A stretch of 64,000 nucleotides of DNA from Mediterranea massiliensis (lineage in GTDB: Bacteria > Bacteroidota > Bacteroidia > Bacteroidales > Bacteroidaceae), in the NCBI RefSeq assembly GCF_900128475.1, contig NZ_LT635835.1:387794-451793 (forward strand), in the 5' to 3' direction. The position numbers were made by a program, and so were the translations under genes. Positions 35,875-45,339 of the stretch are shown one piece after another (position 1 is the first letter of the stretch; the number at the start of each line of letters is the position of its first letter). The notes under the pieces are model-generated. The model made no database searches, was not told where the DNA came from, and was given only the letters and a program-made list of their open reading frames with translations.

Positions 35875-36040
35875 GGGAACGCCTGTATCCAGTACACGGA
35901 AACGCGAGTTCCCCGTGCAGGAAACAAGCGTTCCCTGTGCGTGGAAACTCCCGTTTCCTTATAGGGGAACGAGCGTTTCCCCATAGGGGAACTACCGTTT
36001 CCTCGCAGGAAACGCCCCACATTCCCCGCTTCAGGGAAAC
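35875..36040. repeat. Cluster of GGAAAC...GTTTCC palindromic units
   Basis: In the 340-bp spacer between the S9 peptidase and fumarase. At least five units resembling GGAAAC-N4/5-GTTTCC occur: 35,898-35,912, 35,920-35,934, 35,943-35,958, 35,964-35,982 and 35,986-36,002, with degenerate units on both sides. Central bases vary from unit to unit. The downstream end of the spacer holds an intrinsic terminator (36,075-36,112). Confidence 0.75.
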
Positions 36041-36074
36041 AAAGACAAGCGGCTTCCATGCCCCTCCATACAAC

Positions 36075-36112
36075 AAAAAAAGGATGCGCCCCAACCGGAC
36101 GCATCCTTTTTT
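36075..36112. terminator. Bidirectional intrinsic terminator
   Basis: GGATGCG (36,082-36,088) pairs with CGCATCC (36,100-36,106). It is flanked by A6-7 on the left and T6 on the right, so it works for both the S9 peptidase (plus) and fumarase (minus) transcripts. Confidence 0.85.
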
Positions 36113-36132
36113 ATCTCTATCTGTACCGTCGC

Positions 36133-37770
36133 TTACTTGCAGCAGCGGGGCTTCAGTTGCTTGAAGAAGTCGTTACCCTTGTCGTCCACGAGGATGAAGG
36201 CGGGGAAGTCTTCCACTTCAATCTTCCAGATGGCTTCCATGCCCAGTTCGGGATATTCCACGCACTCGATGCTCTTGATGTTGTTCTGGGCCAGGATGGC
36301 TGCCGGGCCACCGATGGAGCCGAGGTAGAAACCGCCGTGCTTCTTGCAGGCGTCGGTCACGGCCTGGCTGCGGTTACCCTTGGCCAGCATGATCATGCTG
36401 CCTCCGTGGCTCTGGAACAGGTCGACGTACGGGTCCATACGGCCGGCTGTCGTGGGGCCCATCGAGCCGCAGGCCATGCCCTTCGGCGTCTTGGCCGGAC
36501 CGGCGTAGTAGATGGGATGGTCCTTGATGTACTGGGGCAGGTCTTCGCCGCGGTCCAGACGCTCTTTCAGCTTGGCGTGCGCAATGTCGCGACCTACGAT
36601 GATGGTACCGTTCAGGCTCAGACGCGTGGCAACCGGATACTTGGTCAGCTCCTTCAGGATGTCGGCCATCGGTTGGTTCAGGTTGATCTTCACGGCATCG
36701 CCTTCACCGGCCTGACGCAGTTCTGCCGGAATCAGTTCGCCCGGATGGCTGTCCAGCTTCTCAATCCAGATACCGTCCTTGTTGATCTTGCAACGGATGT
36801 TACGGTCGGCCGAGCACGATACGCCCAGACCGACGGGGCACGAAGCACCGTGGCGCGGCAGACGGATGATGCGCACGTCGTGTGCGTAGTACTTGCCGCC
36901 GAACTGTGCACCGAGGCCGATGTTGTGAGCCTCTTCGAGCACCTTCTTCTCCAGCTCAATGTCGCGGAAGGCACGACCATATTCATTACCCGTCGTGGGC
37001 AGGTTGTCATAGAAGCGGGTAGAAGCGAGCTTCACGGTCAGCAGGTTCTTCTCGGCCGATGTACCGCCGATGACGAAGGCAATGTGGTAGGGAGGACAAG
37101 CCGCCGTACCCAGCGTCTTCATCTTCTCTACGAGGAACGGAACCAGCGTCTCGGGGTTCAGGATGGCTTTCGTCTCCTGATAGAGGTAAGTCTTGTTGGC
37201 CGAACCGCCGCCCTTGGTCACGCAGAGGAACTCGTATTCCATGCCTTCGGTAGCCTCGATATCAATCTGTGCGGGCAGGTTGCACTTGGTGTTCACCTCC
37301 TCGTACATGGTGAGCGGAGCGTTCTGCGAGTAGCGCAGGTTCTCCTCAGTATAAGTCTTATATACACCCAGCGACAGGGCCTCTTCGTCGCAATAGCCCG
37401 TCCATACCTGCTGGCCTTTCTCGCCGTGGATGATGGCCGTACCTGTGTCCTGACAGAAGGGAAGCAGACCCTTTGCGGCCACTTCGGCATTGCGCAGGAA
37501 AGTCAGTGCCACGTACTTGTCGTTGTCGCTGGCTTCGGGGTCGCTCAGAATCTTGGCCACCTGCTCGTTGTGCGAGCGGCGCAGCATGAACGACACGTCG
37601 CGGAAGGCCGCGTTGGCCATGGCGGTCAATCCTTCCTTCTCGATCTTCAGGATGGGTTTTCCTTCAAACTCGCTTACAGACACGTAGTCCTTGGTAAGCA
37701 GATAATACTCAGTCGTATCCTTGCCCTTCTCGAACATGGGCTGATACTTGAACGGAGGTGTTGTTGCCAT
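36133..37770 (-). CDS. Class I (iron-sulfur) fumarate hydratase
   Basis: 545 aa fumarase A/B type, interconverting fumarate and malate. Cysteines for the [4Fe-4S] cluster sit in [22 protein letters not shown] and [11 protein letters not shown]. Further class I landmarks are [53 protein letters not shown] (shown as two motifs: YAGPAKTP and [12 protein letters not shown]) and [10 protein letters not shown]. Both alpha and beta halves are fused in one chain. A TACCTTTG element on the minus strand at 37,812-37,819 is a likely -7. The oxygen-labile cluster enzyme fits a strict anaerobe that makes succinate through the reductive branch. Confidence 0.95.
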   Translation of the reverse strand: MATTPPFKYQPMFEKGKDTTEYYLLTKDYVSVSEFEGKPILKIEKEGLTAMANAAFRDVSFMLRRSHNEQVAKILSDPEASDNDKYVALTFLRNAEVAAKGLLPFCQDTGTAIIHGEKGQQVWTGYCDEEALSLGVYKTYTEENLRYSQNAPLTMYEEVNTKCNLPAQIDIEATEGMEYEFLCVTKGGGSANKTYLYQETKAILNPETLVPFLVEKMKTLGTAACPPYHIAFVIGGTSAEKNLLTVKLASTRFYDNLPTTGNEYGRAFRDIELEKKVLEEAHNIGLGAQFGGKYYAHDVRIIRLPRHGASCPVGLGVSCSADRNIRCKINKDGIWIEKLDSHPGELIPAELRQAGEGDAVKINLNQPMADILKELTKYPVATRLSLNGTIIVGRDIAHAKLKERLDRGEDLPQYIKDHPIYYAGPAKTPKGMACGSMGPTTAGRMDPYVDLFQSHGGSMIMLAKGNRSQAVTDACKKHGGFYLGSIGGPAAILAQNNIKSIECVEYPELGMEAIWKIEVEDFPAFILVDDKGNDFFKQLKPRCCK

Positions 37771-37892
37771 AATTACAATTTGTTTAAAAGGTTGTTCAAT
37801 CTTGATTGATGCAAAGGTAAGAAGTATTATCGAAATATTTCTTTAATCGAAAGCGTTTTCTTCAACGGGGAGGGAGGTTTTTAGGAATAATT

Positions 37893-39884
37893 TCAGTTGC
37901 CCACCCTCTTCATCCGCTCTATCAATTCATCACCCAGCGCACTCTTCACCTCGATATGCTTCAGCACGGCGGTGACAAACGGATTGCTCTCGAAGTCGCC
38001 ACGCACCTGCTCGAAGTCCATTTCCTTCTCCAGCCGCGAGCCGTCGGCACCGAAACCCGTCATGGAAGCCAGGGAGAACTCTTTCTTCGCGTCCTCATAA
38101 ACCATGCGGTCCAGGCCAATAACGGCTTCCTTCCACTTCTCCACGATGCGGATGATGTCGGCAGCGGTCATGCTTTCGGGCTTCACGCCGTAGAACTCCT
38201 CCAGCTTTCCGTAGGCCCAGGTCCATTCGTAGGTATAATAATTGCGGTGCATCCGTTCGAACTCCGCATTGATTTCCTTCAGCTTGTTCACCATGCCTTG
38301 TTCTATCGCGTCCGTCAATGCGTCCACCTCACTTTTGGGTGCTATCAGCCCCGAGATATCCACCCACTCTCCGCTGCCGATGGAAGTGTCCGGCACCAGA
38401 CGGGCACGGATTTCATCGTCCGTACAGAAATCAATGCCTTCGAGGCGCTTGATGACGGAATTGCCCAGGAACTTGTGGATGGCTATGTCGTAGAACCTGA
38501 TGCCGTTCACCAACGACGAATTGCGTATCTTGGCACTGTGGAACGAGTAGATGTCGGACAGTTCGCCGCTGGCATGGCGCAGGTTGAGCAGCGTCTCGCG
38601 CCCCTTGAACATCTTCTGCACGGTATAGGGGCTGAGCAGGTTGTAGTTGATGAAGTCCAGCTTGTCGGGGTCCGTGCGTCCGTCGCGCTTGGGCCACTTC
38701 TGCGCGTCGCGGATGGTCCCCACGCTGCGCAGGTTGACGCCCGGCACCAGATAGGTTGTGTTGTTCTGCTCTATCAGATAGGAGAACGGCAGGTTCGACG
38801 TGTCCGAATGGTTGACATGCCGGCCCATCACCAGTGAAAAAGCTCCCACCCGGGCCGGCCAGAGGATGTAGGAGTCGGACGTCGTCTTGGCGCCGCGCTC
38901 CAACGTTCCCTGATGAATGGGGCCCAGCTTGTACATGTGGTTGCTCTGGTTGGAACCCGAACCGGCATTCATGAACGAGAACATGCCCGCAATGAGCAGC
39001 GTCGACTTGTGGTGCGTCACGGTGAAAGGACCGGCAAAGATGGCACACGCCTCACCGTTCTCGCCTTGGCAATTGCTGAAGAACAGGGAGTCCGAAGCCG
39101 AATAGTTGTGCCCCAGCTTGCAGGCCTGCCCCACAAAGCAGCGCGTCAGCATGGCACCGTCGTCCACATGCGAACCGCTGGAGAGGATAAAATCGTCGCA
39201 GATGACTCCGTCGCCTACCCGCACAGGTGCCGCTTCGTTGCTGTTGATGCTGCCGTTGGACAGACGGCAGGCGCCCGAGATGCAGGCATAGTCGCCGACA
39301 CGGACATTCCGGACCGACCCCGTATTCAGGATGGTCACATGACTGCCGATGGTGCCCACCACCGCAGCATGTTTGTCGGAATAATAGTCCGCTATCTCCT
39401 TCAAGCGGGCAGTCAGTTCGGGACGATGGCGGTAGAGGGCCATAATATAGGCCAAGTGGGCCGACAGCTTGTCATTAATTACGACTTCACGCCCGCCCGT
39501 TTCGTTCAGTACAGACACCTCCACCCCATTGCCGAACCTTGACACACCGTCCACCAGCAGGATGTCCACATTCTCGATGAACGTGTCATGTCCAATCTCA
39601 TAGTTGGCAATATAGTTCTGGATATGCTCGATGCAGCAGTTGTCGCCCACCGTCACGTTGTGCAACGTCACATGCCGCAGACCGGAATGTTTGCAGATGC
39701 CTCCCGGCAAGATGAACTCACCCTGAAAGACTCCCAACTTCACCTCACCCGAGAAACGGGTATGATGCACAAATTCTGTCGAAAAACCGTCCGCCACGCG
39801 AACCTTCTCCCAATCGTCGGCCAGGCAAGACTGGCTCTTCAGCCGAAGTATCTCATCTTCGGTCAAGTTTCTGTAATTCTCCAT
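37893..39884 (-). CDS. DUF4954 family protein (hexapeptide beta-helix)
   Basis: 663 aa, no signal peptide. The middle (about residues 60-370) contains many short beta-helix rungs of hexapeptide type, e.g. VTLHNVTVGDNC, IGSHVTILNTGSVRNVRVG and VRVGDGVICDDFILSSGSHV. A helical C-terminal third follows (WKEAVIGLDRMVYEDAKKEF). This matches the DUF4954 family of Bacteroidota, sometimes described as UDP-N-acetylglucosamine pyrophosphorylase-like because of the left-handed beta-helix. No nucleotidyltransferase domain is visible and its substrate is unknown. Between fumarase and hflX, on the same strand, with a hairpin upstream at 39,916-39,968. Confidence 0.85.
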   Translation of the reverse strand: MENYRNLTEDEILRLKSQSCLADDWEKVRVADGFSTEFVHHTRFSGEVKLGVFQGEFILPGGICKHSGLRHVTLHNVTVGDNCCIEHIQNYIANYEIGHDTFIENVDILLVDGVSRFGNGVEVSVLNETGGREVVINDKLSAHLAYIMALYRHRPELTARLKEIADYYSDKHAAVVGTIGSHVTILNTGSVRNVRVGDYACISGACRLSNGSINSNEAAPVRVGDGVICDDFILSSGSHVDDGAMLTRCFVGQACKLGHNYSASDSLFFSNCQGENGEACAIFAGPFTVTHHKSTLLIAGMFSFMNAGSGSNQSNHMYKLGPIHQGTLERGAKTTSDSYILWPARVGAFSLVMGRHVNHSDTSNLPFSYLIEQNNTTYLVPGVNLRSVGTIRDAQKWPKRDGRTDPDKLDFINYNLLSPYTVQKMFKGRETLLNLRHASGELSDIYSFHSAKIRNSSLVNGIRFYDIAIHKFLGNSVIKRLEGIDFCTDDEIRARLVPDTSIGSGEWVDISGLIAPKSEVDALTDAIEQGMVNKLKEINAEFERMHRNYYTYEWTWAYGKLEEFYGVKPESMTAADIIRIVEKWKEAVIGLDRMVYEDAKKEFSLASMTGFGADGSRLEKEMDFEQVRGDFESNPFVTAVLKHIEVKSALGDELIERMKRVGN

Positions 39885-39915
39885 GATACAGTTGCTAAGT
39901 TTCTTTTATAAACAC

Positions 39916-39968
39916 ATGAAACGCAGGCAGACGAGAGCTTGGAGCAGCTCCGCCCACCTACGTTTCAT
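39916..39968 (-). terminator. Hairpin downstream of hflX
   Basis: Twelve-bp arms ATGAAACGCAGG (39,916-39,927) and CCTACGTTTCAT (39,957-39,968) with one G-T pair and an inner GAGC/GCTC pairing. It lies between hflX and the DUF4954 gene on the minus strand and has no long T-run. Confidence 0.5.
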
Positions 39969-40015
39969 AGAGATTCCTGTCCGGTACCCCCAAGAGGCAC
40001 CATCGAACATTTCCC

Positions 40016-41284
40016 TTACACTTCTCCGTTCTCGTCGTAAGTCTGGTAAAGGAAATCGTTATACGGGTATTTCTGCACATGCAGTTCCTTGACGCGCTGG
40101 TAAACCATCGTCTTCATCTCCTCGATGTTGGTCTTCTCGCGTGCCGAGATGAACATGCAGTTGTCTTCCATCTTCGCCATCCACGTCCTCATCAGTTCCT
40201 CCAGCGACAAGTTCTCCTTGGTGCGCGGAGTCAGGTCGTCTTCGTCCTTCTTCACATACGTATAGGCATCTATTTTATTGAATATAAGCACCATCGGCTT
40301 TCCGGCCGCTCCGATGTCCGCCAGTGTCTTGTTCACCACGTCTATCTGTTCCTCGAAGTCGGGATGCGAGATGTCCACCACATGCAGCAGCAGGTCGGCT
40401 TCGCGCACCTCGTCCAGCGTCGACTTGAAGGAGTCCACCAGGTCGGTAGGGAGCTTGCGGATGAATCCTACCGTATCGCTGAGCAGGAACGGCAGGTTGT
40501 CGATGATTACCTTGCGTACGGTGGTATCGAGCGTGGCAAACAGCTTGTTCTCGGCAAACACCTCACTCTTGGCCAGCAGGTTCATCAAGGTAGACTTGCC
40601 CACGTTGGTATATCCCACCAGTGCCACACGAATCAGCCGACCGCGGTTCTTGCGCTGCGTAGCCTTCTGCTTGTCAATCTCGGCCAGACGCTCCTTCAGC
40701 AGCGACATGCGGTTCAGGATGATACGGCGGTCCATTTCCAGCTGGGTTTCACCCGGGCCGCGAAGACCTACCGACCCCTTACCGCCACCGGCACCGGAAC
40801 CACCACCCTGGCGTTCCAGGTGCGTCCACAGTCGTTGCAGACGCGGCAACATGTATTTATATTGTGCCAGCTCCACCTGCGTCTTGGCATTGGCCGTCTG
40901 TGCACGCATGGCGAAGATGTCGAGGATGAGCGACGTACGGTCCAGAATCTTCACCTTCAGTTCCGCCTCGATGTTACGGATCTGCTTGGCCGACAGCTCG
41001 TCGTCGAAGATCACCATACCGATTTCCCTTTCCGCCTCCTCTTCGTCCTTGATATATTGTTTGATTTCGTCCAGCTTCCCCTTGCCGACATACGTCACCG
41101 AGTTAGCCTGGTCCAGTTTCTGTGTAAAGCGTTTCACCACTTCCGCTCCGGCTGTCTCAGCCAGAAAAGCCAGTTCGTCCAGATACTCATTCGTCTTCCG
41201 CTCGTCCTGCGTCTTCGTGATGAGTCCCACCAGCACCGCAGTCTCGACCTGCGCTTCGGAAATTACAAATTCTTTCATTGCCAT
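40016..41284 (-). CDS. hflX: HflX GTPase
   Basis: 422 aa (or 420 from the second ATG, MKEFVIS). The N-terminal HflX nucleotide-binding domain contains SVTYVGKGKLDE and VIFDDELSAKQIRN. A glycine-rich linker, GGGSGAGGGKGSVGLRGPG, leads to the GTPase domain with GYTNVGKSTLMN (G1), DTTVRK, DTVGFIRKLP (G3) and FNKIDAY (G4). It binds the 50S subunit and splits stalled ribosomes. A promoter (TTTG, 20 bp, TTATTTTG at 41,370-41,401) overlaps the terminator of the upstream fimbrillin gene. Confidence 0.94.
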   Translation of the reverse strand: MAMKEFVISEAQVETAVLVGLITKTQDERKTNEYLDELAFLAETAGAEVVKRFTQKLDQANSVTYVGKGKLDEIKQYIKDEEEAEREIGMVIFDDELSAKQIRNIEAELKVKILDRTSLILDIFAMRAQTANAKTQVELAQYKYMLPRLQRLWTHLERQGGGSGAGGGKGSVGLRGPGETQLEMDRRIILNRMSLLKERLAEIDKQKATQRKNRGRLIRVALVGYTNVGKSTLMNLLAKSEVFAENKLFATLDTTVRKVIIDNLPFLLSDTVGFIRKLPTDLVDSFKSTLDEVREADLLLHVVDISHPDFEEQIDVVNKTLADIGAAGKPMVLIFNKIDAYTYVKKDEDDLTPRTKENLSLEELMRTWMAKMEDNCMFISAREKTNIEEMKTMVYQRVKELHVQKYPYNDFLYQTYDENGEV

Positions 41285-41369
41285 TGTCTTCTTCTGCTAT
41301 TCTATAATTATCACTACACACTCCTTTATCATCCGGTACAAGTTCGTAAAGTTCCGGCTGAAATTTCGG

Positions 41370-41401
41370 CAAAATAAGTGAAAAAAAAATAGACTACCAA
41401 A
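41370..41401 (-). promoter_or_regulatory. hflX promoter overlapping an upstream terminator
   Basis: On the minus strand TTTG (complement of 41,398-41,401), a 20-bp gap and TTATTTTG (complement of 41,370-41,377). The -33 lies within the terminator stem and the T-run fills the spacer. Confidence 0.5.
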
Positions 41402-41450
41402 AGGATGTATGGAAAGTTCTGATCCCATACAATGACTATTGGTAGTCTAT
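41380..41450 (-). terminator. Intrinsic terminator of the C10 protease-fimbrillin operon
   Basis: A 12-bp perfect stem (ATAGACTACCAA at 41,389-41,400 and its complement at 41,439-41,450), with an inner GTATGG/CCATAC pairing. On the minus strand it is followed by nine T residues. Strong match to a Rho-independent terminator. Confidence 0.85.
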
Positions 41451-41467
41451 TCCTACTTGAAATAATA

Positions 41468-42607
41468 TCAAAATCCTGACAAATCTATTGCCTCTACATC
41501 TTTCAAACTTTGGATGGTTACCTCTGTAGCGTTCCAGCATTCTGCATCCAAGATATGGGTTCCGGTAGTTATATACTCATGTTGAAGCCCAGACGCATAT
41601 TTCTCAGAAAAGCCGTCTCCCCACGTAACAGTTCCTACAATGCCATTACCCTGCAACAATGGGAAAGTAAAGTTTTGGCTCTGGTGAGTTATTTTCAAAC
41701 GACTATAATTCCCAGTGGGCATGCTGCTTTCGTCTGTATTCAGATTGACTACCTCAGGTGTTTCAAACAGAGTCAGGCCGTTATGGGTCAAGGCTGCACT
41801 AAAGATATATTTCACTCCCTTGGCTATATTATAAGCCGGTAAAAGTACTTGGTATTCTTTGTCATCGATGGTGAACGTAACCGTAACATTCTCTCCCGAA
41901 GAGCTGAAAGGAATACAAAACAAATCAGGTATATCTTCTTTCCAACCACTGGAAGCAATCAGTTGCTCATACTCCCGTTCCACTGTTCCATTTTTCGAAC
42001 CAGTTATCTCACCAGTAGTCAAATCCATCTCGCCTTCCACATAAATTCCTTTCCCGCTGACAGTTATTTTCTGAAGCGTTCCCTCGCCTTCGTACGATTC
42101 TTTTTTCAAGTTGAATGCCAAAATGGACAAAGCATGCTTCATGGAAAACTTTACTTTCGGATTAACATAAGAGACTTTCTGAAAACTTCCTGAATATAGA
42201 TAATCAGTTTGTGATAACACTTCTACAGCTATTTTTCTAGGATAAGTCGCTGTTTCTGAATAAGGGTGAAACGCTCCCAAGAATTTGTTCTCCTGCCCAG
42301 CCAGTTCAATTGGTGTTTCCAGTTTCCATTCTCCTTCTTCCCTACTTACCTTTTGCATGGTTACCACCGTTTTGTCACCTGGCACTGCCTCGGACGAAAT
42401 GAACACTGCCATCTCCTGTCCGTCTGTCTCCAGGGTTTCCGTTACTTGTGTAGTCGCGCGTGTCAATACTTCTGTCGTTATTTCCACTTCCACTTTGTCA
42501 GGCTGAGGAGGTTGCGGTTCTTCTGTTGGATTGTCTTTTCCACATGCAACTAGAGCCAGTACTACAACCGCTCCAATTATCGATAAATATATTTTTCTCA
42601 TGGTCAT
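41468..42607 (-). CDS. Fimbrillin-family (Mfa-like) lipoprotein
   Basis: 379 aa; lipobox LVAC (MTMRK or MRK start) and mature GKDNPTEEPQPPQPDKVE, a Pro/Glu-rich surface linker. The body reads like Bacteroidales fimbrillin proteins: IAVEVLSQTDYLYSG near residue 130, MKHALSILAFNLKK (the conserved 'H-l-s-a-l' core) and AYNIAKGVKYIFSAALTHNG. A short C-terminal segment (TVTWGDGFSEKYASG, then HILDAECWNATEVTI) resembles PKD/leucine-rich surface repeats. It starts 5 bp after the C10 protease stop, so one operon. Probably surface-exposed; whether it polymerises is unknown. Confidence 0.75.
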   Translation of the reverse strand: MTMRKIYLSIIGAVVVLALVACGKDNPTEEPQPPQPDKVEVEITTEVLTRATTQVTETLETDGQEMAVFISSEAVPGDKTVVTMQKVSREEGEWKLETPIELAGQENKFLGAFHPYSETATYPRKIAVEVLSQTDYLYSGSFQKVSYVNPKVKFSMKHALSILAFNLKKESYEGEGTLQKITVSGKGIYVEGEMDLTTGEITGSKNGTVEREYEQLIASSGWKEDIPDLFCIPFSSSGENVTVTFTIDDKEYQVLLPAYNIAKGVKYIFSAALTHNGLTLFETPEVVNLNTDESSMPTGNYSRLKITHQSQNFTFPLLQGNGIVGTVTWGDGFSEKYASGLQHEYITTGTHILDAECWNATEVTIQSLKDVEAIDLSGF

Positions 42608-42612
42608 GACAT

Positions 42613-44397
42613 TTAAAGTGTAAGAGTTATAATTTTCTTTTCGCCTTCATAAGAAAGCTCCAATATATATTGCCCTTTGGGTAGCAGTTCAGGACCGACA
42701 CTGACAACATCCGAATCCTTCAACATGCCTTCCAGTTTCACACTACTATCTGTGGCTACCGATATTTTATAGGAAGTTCCAACAAAACTTCGTATCTGAA
42801 GTATCCGGCTGGCTTTTTGGAATGAAACAGACGTTCCTTCATCCAGCGATTTATCTTCGCGCAAGACGATTTCAGCTACAGTTTCTTTTTTATAGTCCAT
42901 CCGAATCCACTTTTCATCTTTCTTGTAAAAAATTCGAATACGATCTCCTCGGGCAATCGGCTGTTTTATCTGGCACTGTACACTGAAGCCTGTGCCATAG
43001 TAAGATTGAAGACCTTCAATATATGTTTGGTTCAATATTTCTTTCAAGTTCCCCTCTTTATCGGTAACCCCAACCATCACATCTCCATCGTACGCAACCA
43101 GGCCGTAATTGAAAATAAAAGCTACATTCAGATTAAAGGGTTGTCCCGTCTGAAAATAGTCAGTATCTGAACTAAGTCCTTCATACATGATACCATCATT
43201 TCCTTTGGCAGCTGCCAATACCAAATTGACCTCATAATTACCTCCTTTATCGGGATAAAGACCTATAACCGCATTTTGATTGAACTTGTAGCCACCGCCA
43301 CTACCGCCACCGATACCAACATCAGACGGATTGAGCGTTGACAGAAGGAAATTACCGTTCGAATATCCTCCCCATCCCCAATTCACACTGAAATAATCAT
43401 CCGCCGTATATCCGTCAATAACAAACTGATGTCCGCCATTCGAAGCATCCATACCGCCATAGAGCACAGGACGTCTGGCATCCAATTCCTTGCGAATCAA
43501 ATCATCCCAGGACGCAAAGTTATAATTGTCACGATCTATCAGTTTCACACTTTTGTCATATTTCATGTGTTCGACCATTGCTTTCAAGGCAATATGCGTC
43601 AATGCCCCTGTAGCCGATGCTGAATAATCCGCCCCAGCCATCACGCCACAATCATATATCAAGCGTGCTACAGCTTCGGCCTGAGTTTCCGTATAATTTC
43701 CTTTTTTGTATTCCAACGGCATATTGTTCCAGTCATAAGGATGCCCCAATGCAAAACTGGAGATATACAGATTTTGACTAGGAGACGTATATCCACCTAT
43801 CGTTCCTATCCCCTTATCAGGCCACTCGTAATATTTCATCACAATACCCATAGCAGTAGCTACACAACCACTCACAGCCTTCCCTTGAGGGGTTATCGGA
43901 CATAAACGGTTATAAGGTTCATCCTGGTTCCACAAAGCGGTCTGGAGTTTGACAAGTGGTTCTTTTCCGCTCAATGTGGGCCTATTCCAGGCAGCTTCAA
44001 TATCAGGCGAAGCCTTTTTATGTATAGATCGCAAATAATTGATTTCTTTCTCCAAATGCTCTATCCAATAACGCACATTATCAGGCAAGCGGTCTGATGC
44101 AAAGTTATTCTCAACAGAATATCCTAATACCGGATAGGCAATGTCGTCACCAGAAATGATTATAAAGCCTTTCGCGTCTGTACGATTGAATACATAAGCC
44201 GCAGGATGTCGGCCACTTCGGGTTTGGGTGTCGCTTCCAGCCCACACCAACTGAAACTGGGGTAGTGCAACGCGTGTCGATGTATTCTGTTGGAAGAATC
44301 TCTGAGCAAACGATTGTGCATCTTCTATCGAAACATTTTCGGCCCATAAATGCAGCGTCAGAAACAGAGCAACAAGTAGTACAAAAGAATGTTTCAT
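42613..44397 (-). CDS. Secreted C10 family cysteine protease (streptopain-like)
   Basis: 594 aa. Signal peptide (1-19), an inhibitory propeptide (about 20-140, with ISGDDIAYPVLGYS) and the catalytic domain: nucleophile Cys178 in KAVSGCVATAMG, His323 in GGHQFVIDGY and the NWGWGGYSNG motif. A C-terminal beta-sandwich region ends in a short type IX-like or Por-type sorting-like tail (ILELSYEGEKKIITLTL), which is only a suggestion. Related to SpeB and to the Bfp proteases of B. fragilis. It probably degrades host or microbial proteins outside the cell. Precedes a fimbrillin gene by 5 bp. Confidence 0.9.
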   Translation of the reverse strand: MKHSFVLLVALFLTLHLWAENVSIEDAQSFAQRFFQQNTSTRVALPQFQLVWAGSDTQTRSGRHPAAYVFNRTDAKGFIIISGDDIAYPVLGYSVENNFASDRLPDNVRYWIEHLEKEINYLRSIHKKASPDIEAAWNRPTLSGKEPLVKLQTALWNQDEPYNRLCPITPQGKAVSGCVATAMGIVMKYYEWPDKGIGTIGGYTSPSQNLYISSFALGHPYDWNNMPLEYKKGNYTETQAEAVARLIYDCGVMAGADYSASATGALTHIALKAMVEHMKYDKSVKLIDRDNYNFASWDDLIRKELDARRPVLYGGMDASNGGHQFVIDGYTADDYFSVNWGWGGYSNGNFLLSTLNPSDVGIGGGSGGGYKFNQNAVIGLYPDKGGNYEVNLVLAAAKGNDGIMYEGLSSDTDYFQTGQPFNLNVAFIFNYGLVAYDGDVMVGVTDKEGNLKEILNQTYIEGLQSYYGTGFSVQCQIKQPIARGDRIRIFYKKDEKWIRMDYKKETVAEIVLREDKSLDEGTSVSFQKASRILQIRSFVGTSYKISVATDSSVKLEGMLKDSDVVSVGPELLPKGQYILELSYEGEKKIITLTL

Positions 44398-44430
44398 GGA
44401 ATTATAGTTTTAAGATTCAGCATATGATTA

Positions 44431-44472
44431 GAAAAAAGACAGGATAGTTTTGCATGAAGACCACCCTGTCTT
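44431..44472 (-). terminator. Terminator of the left SusC/SusD cassette
   Basis: AAGACAGG (44,436-44,443) pairs with CCTGTCTT (44,465-44,472). On the minus strand the stem is followed by six T. It closes the SusD-lipoprotein transcript and separates it from the C10 protease gene. Confidence 0.7.
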
Positions 44473-44495
44473 GACAGATTTATATTCCGATTATT

Positions 44496-45305
44496 TTATT
44501 TGATAGTCAAATCCAAATAACCGAAATGAGCAATACCTGCATTACCACCTTCCACAATCAATGCAAACAATGCATCAAAAGACAGCGTATTCCCATCAAT
44601 GGAACCTACAATATCATCAAATACATATTGGGAGCCATCAGGGCTTAATGAACAATAGGTATATAAGCCATATTTCTTTTCATCAATTTCCTGACCAGCC
44701 GGGATTGTTACCGTTCCGTTTTCCAAATCGAAAATCATCTTTACTGGCTCCAAATCCAACGTTACTCCGGCAAAAGAAGTCAAGCCCTTCAAATAAGCAA
44801 TCTTTTCATTTTCAGGATCGGCTACAATTTCCACTGCAACAGGTATTTCCGCTTCCATATGCCAATTATAACCATTCAAAGTATGCTTACCAAGGAAGGC
44901 ACCCAGATAATGAGATTCAGTTGTAAAACTTTTCACCTCTGATGTTACTAGTTGATTGGCTGTCAGAGCATAAGCACAAGCATAATAGGTGGTACCCGGA
45001 GACAAGTTTTCTACCAACGTCGACTGACTTTCTGCCATGTCAGAAGCAATGACGATCGAATTGTTCCAATCAGGCTGGGCTTCCGTACTTACCAATACAC
45101 CATATTCACGAGCTGCCGGCGTACCAACAGCATCCAATGAAACCTCAAAAGTTGCTGTGTACTTATTCAAAGTCACATTTTGCAGCGAAACTGTCGGCGC
45201 ACTTGTGTCAGCAACTCGTGTGCCATCAAGAGTTGCATCATTTTCACAAGCCACATTGAACACTGCCAAACTAGCCGCCAATAATATTGTTTTGATATTT
45301 TTCAT
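44496..45305 (-). CDS. SusCD-linked lipoprotein (cassette B)
   Basis: 269 aa with a short signal peptide and Cys at about residue 20 (NVACENDATLDG); the lipobox is weak but the acidic residues after Cys fit surface export. Residues about 35-130 resemble a fibronectin type III-like domain (PTVSLQNVTLNKYTATFEVS ... SPGTTYYACAYA). The second half is a beta-rich domain with GKHTLNGYNWHMEAEI at its start. Third gene of the left cassette, 34 bp after susD. Such proteins usually bind the ligand that the SusCD pair imports; the ligand is not inferable. The reading frame is intact although its operon appears silent in this orientation. Confidence 0.7.
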   Translation of the reverse strand: MKNIKTILLAASLAVFNVACENDATLDGTRVADTSAPTVSLQNVTLNKYTATFEVSLDAVGTPAAREYGVLVSTEAQPDWNNSIVIASDMAESQSTLVENLSPGTTYYACAYALTANQLVTSEVKSFTTESHYLGAFLGKHTLNGYNWHMEAEIPVAVEIVADPENEKIAYLKGLTSFAGVTLDLEPVKMIFDLENGTVTIPAGQEIDEKKYGLYTYCSLSPDGSQYVFDDIVGSIDGNTLSFDALFALIVEGGNAGIAHFGYLDLTIK

Positions 45306-45339
45306 AATCTAATTCTATAATAAATGAAACACCACAGGA

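Noticed and set aside
35875..36040. CRISPR array
   Set aside because: Units are short near-palindromes with irregular spacing and no unique spacers of constant length; no cas genes nearby.
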